From NCBI GenBank assembly GCA_003450735.1, contig DMEZ01000002.1, positions 1 through 26,499 on the forward strand: 26,499 nucleotides of DNA, written 5' to 3'. Each line of letters opens with the position of its first letter. Positions within the stretch are counted from its first letter, which is position 1. A program made the position numbers and the translations under genes. Source of the stretch: Elusimicrobiota bacterium (GTDB lineage Bacteria > Elusimicrobiota > Elusimicrobia > UBA1565). Below the pieces are notes generated by a model. That model saw nothing but the letters and a program-made list of their open reading frames with translations. It was not told the DNA's origin and made no database searches. Below, piece by piece: positions 7,701 to 15,730 of the stretch.

Positions 7701-7777
7701 TCACGCCCGTGGCCTACTCCCTCTTCGACGACGCGGGCGCCTGGTTCAAGGCCCGCTTCGCCGGGCCAAAGCCCTAG
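4709..7777 (+). CDS. RND-family inner membrane efflux transporter (AcrB/HAE-like)
   Basis: At 1022 aa this is full length for the hydrophobe/amphiphile RND exporters. The first transmembrane helix follows the typical start IERPVFTVMMMLALVVLGAF. The large porter loop contains GASPEEVETSISKPIEEAV. The proton-relay aspartates are the adjacent pair D399-D400 in LAVGIVIDDAIVVLENIFR. The second half repeats the architecture, including the membrane segment MAFFLAFIFMYMILASQFEDF and the GIVKKNAILQVDYTN motif. It uses proton motive force to expel hydrophobic compounds through the adjacent adaptor and TolC-type channel. It begins 3 bp after the adaptor stop and ends tail-to-tail with the minus-strand VIT/vWA gene, sharing the CTAG that supplies both stop codons. 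The substrate is unknown. Confidence 0.95.
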   Translation: MKLSDVCIERPVFTVMMMLALVVLGAFSFSRLGLDAFPNVDFPFVTISTTLPGASPEEVETSISKPIEEAVNTISGIEELRSINYEGLSMVVVSFILEKDGDVAAQEVRDAVNRVQRDLPDGTDPPVIQKIDFGAMPVMSIAVTGDMPLRELTEVAKKKLKEHLETVKGVGKIQLVGGREREIHIVVNPLKLSAYGLGIKQVKDALKQQNVEIPGGRVDQDRRELILRTLGRIEKPEDFGKVVIASVKGVPVRIRDVGRAEDTSQEARTLARLDGKEAISLVVQKQSGMNTVELIELVKERLDELRPLLPRGVKAEVIRDQSEFIVASVHTVEEHLVLGAFLASLAVLIFIGSFRSTVIASLAIPTSIIATFTLMDKAGFTLNMMTLLALALAVGIVIDDAIVVLENIFRHMEEKGTPARQAASDATKEIGLAVLATTLSLLIIFLPLAYMGGIIGRFLRSYGLTIAFAIAVSLFVAFTLTPMLCSRFLKIQHVKGPFQRRVDALNDFLREHYGRMVVWALAHRWTVVSIAAAIVLSTPIFLQKIGKDFIPPDDSGEFEVRFKAPEGSSLKATDAILEQIEAEVRRLPDITSIMTSIGEGEGSNVNDAVLYVRLKDYRVRDYDQFEVMAMARHALAKYDTLRLSVAPIAHMSGGFKNAEVNYFVAGPDLELLRQYSDAIVQGLKAVPGLVDVDTSLVFAKPEIKVRINRDRAHELGVKIEDVAMSLRSMVSGEEDITKYKEGDELYEVRLRVDKPFRDRVEVLGALLIPSAKVGLVRLDNVASLAESRGPSQIDRFERQRQVGIYANLEGAPMSLAIEKADAIAKSLNMPPGYRTGVVGKAKEMGRMMKNFLMAFFLAFIFMYMILASQFEDFLHPVVIMLSIPLSVPFAILSLLALGQYLTIFSIMGVFMLFGIVKKNAILQVDYTNTLRRQGLERDAAILQANKTRLRPILMTTVVLVAAMIPVMFGKGPGSANRATMAVVIVGGQTLCLLITLLITPVAYSLFDDAGAWFKARFAGPKP

Positions 7778-10299
7778 TTCAGCGGCTTCAGCAGGCCCTC
7801 GAGCGCCATGAGTTCCTTTTCAACCGCCGGGGTCCACTGCGGCGTGCCCTTGAGCAGCTTCGCGACCGCCTGGTCTCCCGTCATCCCTGGCGCCTTGGAC
7901 TTGAGCGCGTTCCAGGCCTTCTGCAGGGCCGGGCCGAAGTCGTCCCCGTAGAGGGACTTCGCCTTGGCCAAAGCCAGCAGACCCAAGGCCTGCGAGGTCT
8001 CAGGGGCCGCCGTGCCGTCGGGCTCGATGAAGCCGCCGCCGGGGCCGCCCAACAGGGAGACGAGCTTGCGGGCCAAGGCCCTGGAGGGATTGTCGAGCAT
8101 GCGCTCGGCGATCTGGGCCAGCCACTCGGGGTGGGCCTTGAAGGCCTTCTTCTCCAGGGACTCCTCCTTGCGCGGCTTCGAGGCGACCGCCGCCGTCTCC
8201 AGCCCCTGCGCGGCGCTGTCCGCGCCGGAGAGAGCGCCCATGGCGCCGCCCGGCGCCGGGGCATGCGCGCGGGACCTCTTTGAGTAATAGCCGCCGCCGG
8301 CCGCGCCGAAGCCGCCGAAAGCCTCGGAGGGCGACATCGCCGCGCCCCGGACGGCCTGGACCGAGCTCCTCCCGCGCATCATCCCCTGCATGGTGGCCAT
8401 CTGGCCGGGCGCCCCGTAGAAGCCTTCGTAGTCCGTCCCCTCCGGGATGGGGTTCTCCACCGGGACCGTCATCGGCTTCTGGCCCTTGGCCACCGTGGGC
8501 GTCTCATCGACGGCCACGAAGGAGGTATAGCGCGAGACGAGCTGGTGCGCGAGGGCCAGGCGGGTGATCTCGTTGACGAAGTCCTTGTTCTCTCCCTTAT
8601 ACATCTGGCGCTCGATGTCCGCGATCTTCGCCCGAGCCCAGAGCGGGCCCATGGCCTTGTGGGCGGCCTCCTTGGCCGGCAAAGTCACCTGGACGGGCAT
8701 CTTCCAGGGCTTGCCCGCGAGCTTGCCCTTGAGTTCGATCCTGGCCGTCCCGGGCTTCTCGTAGCGGGCGTGCAGGTAGACGGGCTGTCCGGCGAAGAGG
8801 TCGGGCATCATCGAGGGAGTCGGGTCGAGCACCCGCAGCTCCTTCCAGTCCACCTCGAGGTCGGTGAGGTAGGGCTTGGCGATGCGGTCGTAGAAGTCCT
8901 CGATGATCTTCTCGAGCTTGTTCGAGCTCTCGCCGTGGCGCACGTACTGTACCGACCCGCGCCCCATGAGCGCGAGCTCCTCGAGCAGGTAGCGGTTGGG
9001 CGAGGAGCCCACGCCGAGCGGGAAGATGCGCGAGCCGCTCTGGTGCTCTTTCACGAAGGAGAGGATCTCGGCCTCGTTGCCGATGAAGCCATCCGTCATG
9101 AACATCACGATGCGCAGGCGGGCGGGGGCCTTCGGCGTCTCGAGGACCTGCTGGATGGCCTGGAGCATATGGGTGCCGCCGCCGCCGCGAAGGCCCATGA
9201 GCGCCTCCTTGCCCCGGGCCACGTTCTCGGGGGTGTTCTCGAGGGGCTTGTCGAAGAGCACGCGGTTCCCTGCGGAGAAGGCCAGGATCTGGAAGGTGTC
9301 CCGGGGGTTCATCTTGTCGAGGCAGTGGCGCGTAAGGGCTTTCGAGGTCTCGAGGGGGTGCCCCATCATGGAGCCGGAGACGTCGAGCGCGAAGACGAGC
9401 TCCTTGGGCGAGATCTGGTCCAGCGGGAAGTCCGCCTTGGGCTGGACCATGAGGGTCAGGTAGCCCTCCTTGCCGCTCTTGTGGGAGAGCACCGCGGTCT
9501 GCACCGGCTTCTCCGCGGGCTGGTAGGTGAGGATGAAGTCCTTGTTGGGGATGCTGTCGGCGGGGTCGAGGAGGACCTCGGCCTTGGAGCCGCTCAGGAC
9601 CTTGGTGGTGACCTGGTGGGACTTGGAGAGGATCTCCTTGACCTCGATCCCCGCGTCGAGCTTGAGGGAGAGTGCGATGTTGCGGCCGGGACGGTCGCTC
9701 GGCTTCACCGGCGGCGCGCTGATGCGCGCGGCGTCGGGCACCGCCCCGCCGCCCGGGCTGAAGCGCGGGCCCACGACCATGGGGAAGACGAAGGTGTAGA
9801 CGGAGTGGTCGTATTTCAGGGTCTGGAGGTAGCGCAGCTTGACCGTGACCTCCTTGCCGGGCGGGATGTTCGCGACGGACTGGGTGAAGATGTTGGGCCG
9901 CTCCTGGTCGAGCAGGGCCGCGGTCTTGCCCTCGAGCTTGGCCCGTTCGTAGACCTCCCGGGCCTCGGCGCGCTTCTTGATCTGCCCCTTGATGACCCGG
10001 TCGGCCACGGTCAGGGTCATCTCGTTGACGGCGGCGTTCTCCGGAAGAGGGAAGACGTAGACCGCTTCGATGGGCTTGTCCGCGGTGTTCTGGAAGACCT
10101 GGGTAAGCGAGACGTCGGCGACGAAGCCCGAGATCTCCGCCTGGACGGCCGTGTGCTTGAGCGGAAGGATCCTCGGCGTGTCGGAAGGGCCCTCGCCCAT
10201 GATCTGCAGGGAGCCTTCGCCGAGGTCCTGCTGGGCGCCGGCCAGCGAGGGCAGGGCGCAAAGCAGGGTCATCCACGCGCTCGTCATCAAGGTCTTCAT
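7774..10299 (-). CDS. Secreted VIT and von Willebrand factor A domain protein
   Basis: The 841-aa protein has a signal peptide (MKTLMTSAWMTLLCALPSLAGA, cleavage about residue 22). A VIT domain follows at about 40-180, with FPLPENAAVNEMTLTVADRVIKGQIKKR-type features. The vWA domain lies at about 300-475 with a complete metal-ion-dependent adhesion site: DVSGS at 306-310, a GGGTH threonine and an FMTDG aspartate. A Gly/Ala/Ser-rich linker and a helical C-terminal domain follow. The start at 10299 is preceded by a strong GGAGG, whereas an in-frame start at 10335 lacks one. The VIT/vWA layout matches the inter-alpha-trypsin-inhibitor heavy-chain-like bacterial proteins. I see no LPxTG sortase signal or C-terminal membrane anchor, so it is probably periplasmic or secreted. 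A role in metal-dependent protein binding is inferred. Pathway unknown. Confidence 0.9.
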   Translation of the reverse strand: MKTLMTSAWMTLLCALPSLAGAQQDLGEGSLQIMGEGPSDTPRILPLKHTAVQAEISGFVADVSLTQVFQNTADKPIEAVYVFPLPENAAVNEMTLTVADRVIKGQIKKRAEAREVYERAKLEGKTAALLDQERPNIFTQSVANIPPGKEVTVKLRYLQTLKYDHSVYTFVFPMVVGPRFSPGGGAVPDAARISAPPVKPSDRPGRNIALSLKLDAGIEVKEILSKSHQVTTKVLSGSKAEVLLDPADSIPNKDFILTYQPAEKPVQTAVLSHKSGKEGYLTLMVQPKADFPLDQISPKELVFALDVSGSMMGHPLETSKALTRHCLDKMNPRDTFQILAFSAGNRVLFDKPLENTPENVARGKEALMGLRGGGGTHMLQAIQQVLETPKAPARLRIVMFMTDGFIGNEAEILSFVKEHQSGSRIFPLGVGSSPNRYLLEELALMGRGSVQYVRHGESSNKLEKIIEDFYDRIAKPYLTDLEVDWKELRVLDPTPSMMPDLFAGQPVYLHARYEKPGTARIELKGKLAGKPWKMPVQVTLPAKEAAHKAMGPLWARAKIADIERQMYKGENKDFVNEITRLALAHQLVSRYTSFVAVDETPTVAKGQKPMTVPVENPIPEGTDYEGFYGAPGQMATMQGMMRGRSSVQAVRGAAMSPSEAFGGFGAAGGGYYSKRSRAHAPAPGGAMGALSGADSAAQGLETAAVASKPRKEESLEKKAFKAHPEWLAQIAERMLDNPSRALARKLVSLLGGPGGGFIEPDGTAAPETSQALGLLALAKAKSLYGDDFGPALQKAWNALKSKAPGMTGDQAVAKLLKGTPQWTPAVEKELMALEGLLKPLN

Positions 10300-10354
10300 C
10301 GCTTCCTCCGTTCGAACCTCTGCTTCTTCTGACACCGGAAGGACACGGAAAGTT

Positions 10355-12301
10355 CTACCATTTTATCGCCTTCAGGACGTTCCGGCGCTCGTCCGTCCAC
10401 ACGGGCCAGCCTTGGGGCGCCTCAGGCTCGCGCCAGCCGCGCTTCGAGAGCTCCGCCAGGTAGGTCTCATCCTCGCTGGCCACCAGCCACTCCGAGCTGA
10501 GCCGATCGGGGTCGTCCGGGTCGAAGGAGACCTTCTTGACCATCGTCTTGAGCCCCACGGAGCCGGCCCCCAGGCGCAGCACGGACACGAGGTCGAGGAA
10601 ATTGGCCGAGAGGTGGAACACCATCGCCCCGCCCGGCCTCAGGCGGGAGCGGTAGAGCTCGAGAGCCTCCTTCGTGAGCAGGTGGAAAGGCACCGAGCCG
10701 CCGCTGAAGGCGTCCAGGTAGAGCAGGTCGAAGCGGCCGGGCGGCTCCCGCTGGAGGCTGAGCCGCGCGTCCCCGGTCACCACCTGGAGGTCGGCCTTGC
10801 ATCTTGAGAGGAAGGAGAAATAGCGGCGGGCGATGTCCAGCACGTCCGGGTCGAGCTCGTAGAACACCCACTCCGTGCCCTTCCTGGCGTCGGCACACGA
10901 TATGCCCACACCCAGGCCTACCGCCCCGACCCGGCGCGCCGGGAAAGTGTTCAGCACCTCCCGAATGGGCGATTCGGCCGAGTAGTAGACCGTCGTGACG
11001 CCCTCCTGCCCGGCGGCGAGGCGCTGGATGCCGTGCACCGTCGTCCCGTGCACGAAGCGGCGCAGGCCCCGCGCCCGGTCGTCCTCGACCCGGTAGACTC
11101 CATAGAAGTTGCGCAGGCCGTACACCTGGCTCTCCTTCGAAAGGCGCATCCCGAAGGCGAAAAGGCCGGCCAGAAGAGCCGCGGAGAGGGCCATGGCCCG
11201 CAGGCCCAGGCCCCGCTCCCGGCCCACGGCGTAGGCCATCGAAGCCACGAAGAGGATGAGGGCGACGTAGAGGTCCGCGAAGCCGAAGGAGAGGCGCAAA
11301 GCGCCCACCGGAGTGACGAGGGCGGTGCCCGCCACCCCGCCGAGGCCCATCAGGAGGTAGTAGCGGGGCGCCAGAGCGGGCGAGCGCGGCCTTGCGAGGT
11401 AGAGCTCGCGGTGGGCGATGAGGCAGGCGAAGAGCAGGGCCCAGTTGAGGAGCGCGATGAGGATCGTGGTCAAAGGGCTCTGGAAGCGCCAGAGCAGGCC
11501 GCAGAGGAGGGCCAGGAGCCCGAAGAGCCCCAGGCGCAGGGCGTTTACCGAGAGCTCCCGGCCCGAGAAGAGCACCGCGTAGGAGAGCAGGTAGACGCAG
11601 AGCGGGATCATCCAGGTGAGCGGCATGGAGGCCGTCGCGGAGCTCTGGTAGCTCGTCACGGCGGCCAGCAGGGCCGCGGTGCCGGCCGGCAGGACAGCCC
11701 AAAGGAAGTACGGGCGCGGCTCCCCGGCCTCGGTAGCCGGGACCGCGGCCTTGGTTGCCTGCCGTCCTGCGAGCCCCGCGGCGAAGCCGAGCCCATACAG
11801 GACGAACAGGCCCCGCCAGATGCGGGAGAGAGCGCTCGATGGCAGGGCCGGCTCCAGGAGCAGAGCGTAGGAGAGCATCCCCGCCAGGGAGCCCGCGTTC
11901 GACCAGGCGAACACGCTGAAAGGGCTCCCCCGCATGAGCCGCTGGCAGAGGGTCGTCGAGGCGGACAGGAGCAGGAACGGGAGAGCGATGAGGCGGCCGA
12001 GCCGCCAGAGGAGGTCGAAGACGGGAGACTCGAAGGCGGGCGGCGGGAACGCCGAGGGCATGAAGGCCAGCGCGGCGGCCAGCAGGGCCAGGTGGACCGC
12101 GATGAGGCGCCGCGGCGGGAAGCGCTCCGCGAGGACGAGCGCGTAGGCGTAGCCGGCGACGAGCAGGACCTGGTAGAAGAGCAGGCAGGCCGTCCAGACG
12201 TAGTAGCTCCCCCCGTAGCGCGGAAGCACGGCCTGCCCCGCGATGAGCTCTATCTGAAAGAGGAGAAAGGAGCCGAGGAAGGCGAGGGGGCCGAAGAGCA
12301 C
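10355..12301 (-). CDS. Membrane-anchored spermidine-synthase-like protein
   Basis: This 648-aa protein has a long N-terminal membrane domain (roughly residues 1-390, about ten or more hydrophobic helices, starting LFGPLAFLGSFLLFQIELIAGQAVLPRYGG). A C-terminal Rossmann domain of the spermidine synthase/methyltransferase fold follows. Motifs there are VGAVGLGVGISCADARKG (cofactor loop), YELDPDVLDIARRYF (acidic residue ending strand 2), TGDARLSL and DLLYLDAFSGGSVPFHLL. Such fusions are widespread but mostly uncharacterised. They may transfer aminopropyl groups or simply bind nucleoside cofactors. Translation starts at a GTG (12301) with a GGGG tract just before it, 7 bp after the yajQ stop, so it is probably co-transcribed with yajQ. 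The family assignment is firm; the reaction is not. Confidence 0.85.
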   Translation of the reverse strand: MLFGPLAFLGSFLLFQIELIAGQAVLPRYGGSYYVWTACLLFYQVLLVAGYAYALVLAERFPPRRLIAVHLALLAAALAFMPSAFPPPAFESPVFDLLWRLGRLIALPFLLLSASTTLCQRLMRGSPFSVFAWSNAGSLAGMLSYALLLEPALPSSALSRIWRGLFVLYGLGFAAGLAGRQATKAAVPATEAGEPRPYFLWAVLPAGTAALLAAVTSYQSSATASMPLTWMIPLCVYLLSYAVLFSGRELSVNALRLGLFGLLALLCGLLWRFQSPLTTILIALLNWALLFACLIAHRELYLARPRSPALAPRYYLLMGLGGVAGTALVTPVGALRLSFGFADLYVALILFVASMAYAVGRERGLGLRAMALSAALLAGLFAFGMRLSKESQVYGLRNFYGVYRVEDDRARGLRRFVHGTTVHGIQRLAAGQEGVTTVYYSAESPIREVLNTFPARRVGAVGLGVGISCADARKGTEWVFYELDPDVLDIARRYFSFLSRCKADLQVVTGDARLSLQREPPGRFDLLYLDAFSGGSVPFHLLTKEALELYRSRLRPGGAMVFHLSANFLDLVSVLRLGAGSVGLKTMVKKVSFDPDDPDRLSSEWLVASEDETYLAELSKRGWREPEAPQGWPVWTDERRNVLKAIKW

Positions 12302-12308
12302 GGCCCCT

Positions 12309-12806
12309 TCAGCGGTAGTTCGTGAACTGGAGGGCGAGGCCGAAGTCCTTGCCCTTGATGAGGGTCATGGCCTGCTGGAGGGCGTCCTTAGAGCGGCTGG
12401 CGACCCGCACCTGGTCGGCCTGGATGGAGCCCTGGACCTTGAGGCCGGACTTCTTGAGCTCGGCGACGATCTCCTTGGCCTTGTCGGTGGGGACGCCCTG
12501 GGTGATGGTCACCTGCTGGCGGGCGCGGCCGCCGAGGGAGGCCTCGGCCTTCTGGGGCGTGAAGTTCTTGAGCGGGACGCCGCGGTTGGAGAGGCGGGTC
12601 GCCAGCACGTCGAAGAGGGCCTTCAGCTTGAACTCGTCGGCGGACTCGAGCACGAGCAGGGACTCCTTCTCCTTGAGCTCGATGTTGGAGCGGGTGTCCT
12701 TGAAGTCGTAGCGGTTGAGGATCTCCTTGAGCGCGGTCTGCACGCCCTCGGACACGCGCTGCATGTCCACCTTGCTGACGACGTCGAACGAGAAATCCTG
12801 GGCCAT
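12309..12806 (-). CDS. yajQ: YajQ family nucleotide-binding protein
   Basis: The 165-aa product begins MAQDFSFDVVSKVDMQRVSE and ends with KGKDFGLALQFTNYR, both characteristic of the YajQ (UPF0234) family. The family binds nucleotides or RNA, and some members are cyclic-di-GMP effectors. Two ferredoxin-like halves are visible, including FDVLATRLSNRGVPLKNF and KAKEIVAELKKSGLKVQGSIQADQVRV. I chose the ATG at 12806 because GGAGG lies about 6 bp upstream and homologues begin there. The frame is also open upstream, without a stop, through a truncated toxin to an ATG at 12956 and on to 13043. A longer fused product is therefore possible and could mislead automated start calling. Confidence 0.93.
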   Translation of the reverse strand: MAQDFSFDVVSKVDMQRVSEGVQTALKEILNRYDFKDTRSNIELKEKESLLVLESADEFKLKALFDVLATRLSNRGVPLKNFTPQKAEASLGGRARQQVTITQGVPTDKAKEIVAELKKSGLKVQGSIQADQVRVASRSKDALQQAMTLIKGKDFGLALQFTNYR

Positions 12807-12851
12807 GGGGGCCTCCTGATGCCTGGAGTATTCTACACAAAGCGGCAGTAA

Positions 12852-12956
12852 CATTCGCCGGCGAATAAGGATCCGAATCTTGACCCGGGCCAAGTCCGGG
12901 TCGTGGAGCCCGTCGAGGTCTCGCACCGCGCTGGGCGCGAGCAGGACTTCAGGCAT
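12852..12956 (-). pseudogene. Truncated RelE/ParE-type toxin stub, in frame with yajQ
   Basis: An ATG at 12956 lies inside the last codons of the ribbon-helix-helix antitoxin gene (8-bp overlap, 12949-12956), the usual antitoxin-toxin arrangement. The peptide begins MPEVLLAPSAVRDLDGLHDP and continues DLARVKIRIL. This matches the first strand and helix of RelE/ParE toxins, where an AxRDLxxL-like helix is typical. After about 30-35 residues the similarity ends, so the later strands and catalytic residues are missing. No stop codon separates the stub from yajQ; the frame continues for 50 codons into the yajQ start at 12806. The toxin is therefore inactive. It is best read as a deletion remnant. 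Confidence 0.6.
12853..12866. repeat. 14-bp perfect palindrome upstream of yajQ
   Basis: ATTCGCCGGCGAAT is perfectly self-complementary and lies at the point where toxin-like coding similarity ends, 47 bp upstream of the yajQ start. It could be a regulator site or the deletion junction. No function is assigned. Confidence 0.4.
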
Positions 12957-13182
12957 GCTTCTCCCTCTTAGAGAAGTAGCCTTTGGCTGAAACAGCCTTC
13001 TCGGGGCGCTTGAGATGGGCCTTCCAGGCCTTTTGAGCCGCACGAAGATCTTCGAGCTCCTGCGAATAGGTCTCTTCGACGGCCTTTCTCAGCAGATCGG
13101 CCATCGGGCAATGCATCTCGATCGCCAAATGCTTGAGGCCGCTGTGGAGATCTTCCGGAAGGTAGATCGTGGTCCTGACCAT
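12949..13182 (-). CDS. Ribbon-helix-helix (CopG/Arc-type) antitoxin, orphaned
   Basis: The 77-aa protein starts MVRTTIYLPEDLHSGLKHLA, a textbook ribbon-helix-helix N-terminus. The strand residues RTTIYL contact DNA and are followed by two helices (LKHLAIEMHCPMADLLRKAVEETY). A charged C-terminal tail of about 30 residues would normally wrap the toxin. The start at 13182 has AGGAGG about 8 bp upstream. The downstream toxin gene, which overlaps this stop by 8 bp, is truncated, so the antitoxin is orphaned. A consensus-like promoter with an inverted repeat lies just upstream, consistent with autorepression. Codon use is less GC-biased than its neighbours, which fits a mobile toxin-antitoxin module. 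It may now act only as a DNA-binding regulator. Confidence 0.85.
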   Translation of the reverse strand: MVRTTIYLPEDLHSGLKHLAIEMHCPMADLLRKAVEETYSQELEDLRAAQKAWKAHLKRPEKAVSAKGYFSKREKHA

Positions 13183-13204
13183 GATAGTTCCTCCTGTCGT
13201 CCAT

Positions 13205-13233
13205 AGCGTAACAGGGGGACATATGTATGTCAA
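13205..13233 (-). promoter_or_regulatory. Promoter and candidate operator of the antitoxin gene
   Basis: On the minus strand, TTGACA (13228-13233) and TACGCT (13205-13210) are separated by 17 bp. The perfect inverted repeat GACATA-TG-TATGTC (13218-13231) covers the -35 and spacer region, a suitable site for the ribbon-helix-helix protein to repress itself. The predicted transcription start is about 15 nt upstream of the antitoxin start codon. Confidence 0.65.
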
Positions 13234-13354
13234 TATGTTTTTTGGGCCCTCCACCATCTTGTCGGCCGACGCTTCGGAACGCATACCCACAAGTACGTAT
13301 GAGGGGGTGAAAAAGTTCCCTGCAGGTTAAGCCGCGAGACCTTACATGCTGATG

Positions 13355-13471
13355 TCAACGATGGGGATCACCCGTGTTCGACCGAGGTTTTCCGACACTA
13401 TCCACATAGCCGTACAATTCCCAATCAAACCCCAGATCGTCAGGATAGGGCCGCTCCGTCTTCGGGTGGCT
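13355..13471 (-). pseudogene. Unrecognised protein fragment directly downstream of hutU
   Basis: Immediately after the hutU stop, the same minus-strand frame stays open for 38 codons to a TGA at 13357-13355. It reads like real protein (PDDLGFDWELYGYVDSVGKP), rich in Asp, Tyr and Trp. There is no credible start codon: only an internal GTG and no ATG. Codon choice is less GC-biased than in hutU. I take it as the 3' remnant of an acquired gene, perhaps of the same mobile patch as the broken toxin-antitoxin locus. The family is not recognised. The rest of 13240-13354 holds nothing I can identify. Confidence 0.3.
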
Positions 13472-15136
<1,665 letters not shown>

Positions 15137-15151
15137 GGGGATCCTCCTTCG

Positions 15152-15730
15152 TTAAAGCTTCAGCAGGTCGTCGAGCGTACGCACGTCCTTGCGCAGGACG
15201 AGTTCCTTGACCATGTGGGCGAAGACCTGGCGCAGGATCTCGGTGTCGGCGCCGGCTCGGTGCAGGCCCCGCGCCTCGGCCCCGATCGCTTCGGCGATGG
15301 AGCCGAGGCGGTTGGAGGCGAAGCCGAAGTGCCTGCGCGCGAGCTTCAGGGTGCACACGACGGGGACCTGGGGCAGGGGACGACCGGCCCGGCGGAACTC
15401 CCACTCCAGGAAGGGCAGGTCGAAGGGGGCGTTGTGGCAGACCAGCACCCGGCCTTCGAGCATCTCCGCCACCTTGGCGGCGACATCCTTGAAGGACGGA
15501 CTGTCTGCGACCATCGCGTCGGTGATGCCGTGCACGTGCTGGGCGCCTGGGTCGATGGGCCCGCCCGGGTTGACGAGGCTCGCAAAGGAGTCCAGGACCT
15601 TGCCGCCCCGCACGACGAGGACGGCGATCTCGCAGATCCGCGCGCCCCGCTCGGGCCCGAAGCCGGTCGTCTCCGTGTCGAGCAAGGCGAAGGCCGCTTC
15701 GCCCAGGAGGGCGGCCGAGCAGGCGGGCAT
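15152..15730 (-). CDS. DEDDh 3'-5' exonuclease (DNA polymerase III epsilon-like)
   Basis: This 192-aa protein has the three exonuclease motifs of the DnaQ superfamily. Motif I has D18 and E20 in ALLDTETTGFGPE, motif II has D104 in CHNAPFDLPFLE, and motif III is HRAGAD with H157 and D162, making it a DEDDh member with a two-metal site. It is a stand-alone exonuclease domain without helicase or GIY-YIG fusions. It could act in proofreading, repair or RNA trimming. The ATG at 15730 shares one base with the stop of the upstream cyclase (TGATG), so the two are coupled. A frame extending to 15823 is only overlap with the cyclase gene. hutU starts 15 bp after its stop. Confidence 0.9.
   Translation of the reverse strand: MPACSAALLGEAAFALLDTETTGFGPERGARICEIAVLVVRGGKVLDSFASLVNPGGPIDPGAQHVHGITDAMVADSPSFKDVAAKVAEMLEGRVLVCHNAPFDLPFLEWEFRRAGRPLPQVPVVCTLKLARRHFGFASNRLGSIAEAIGAEARGLHRAGADTEILRQVFAHMVKELVLRKDVRTLDDLLKL

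Noticed and set aside
12309..13043. A single 244-aa YajQ with a long N-terminal extension
   Set aside because: The extension covers the toxin stub and the antitoxin overlap. The strong ribosome site and family start support 12806. The fusion is kept only as a finding.
13264..13310. Regulatory hairpin around CATAC...GTATG
   Set aside because: A 5-bp stem with a 10-nt loop is expected by chance and has no supporting context.
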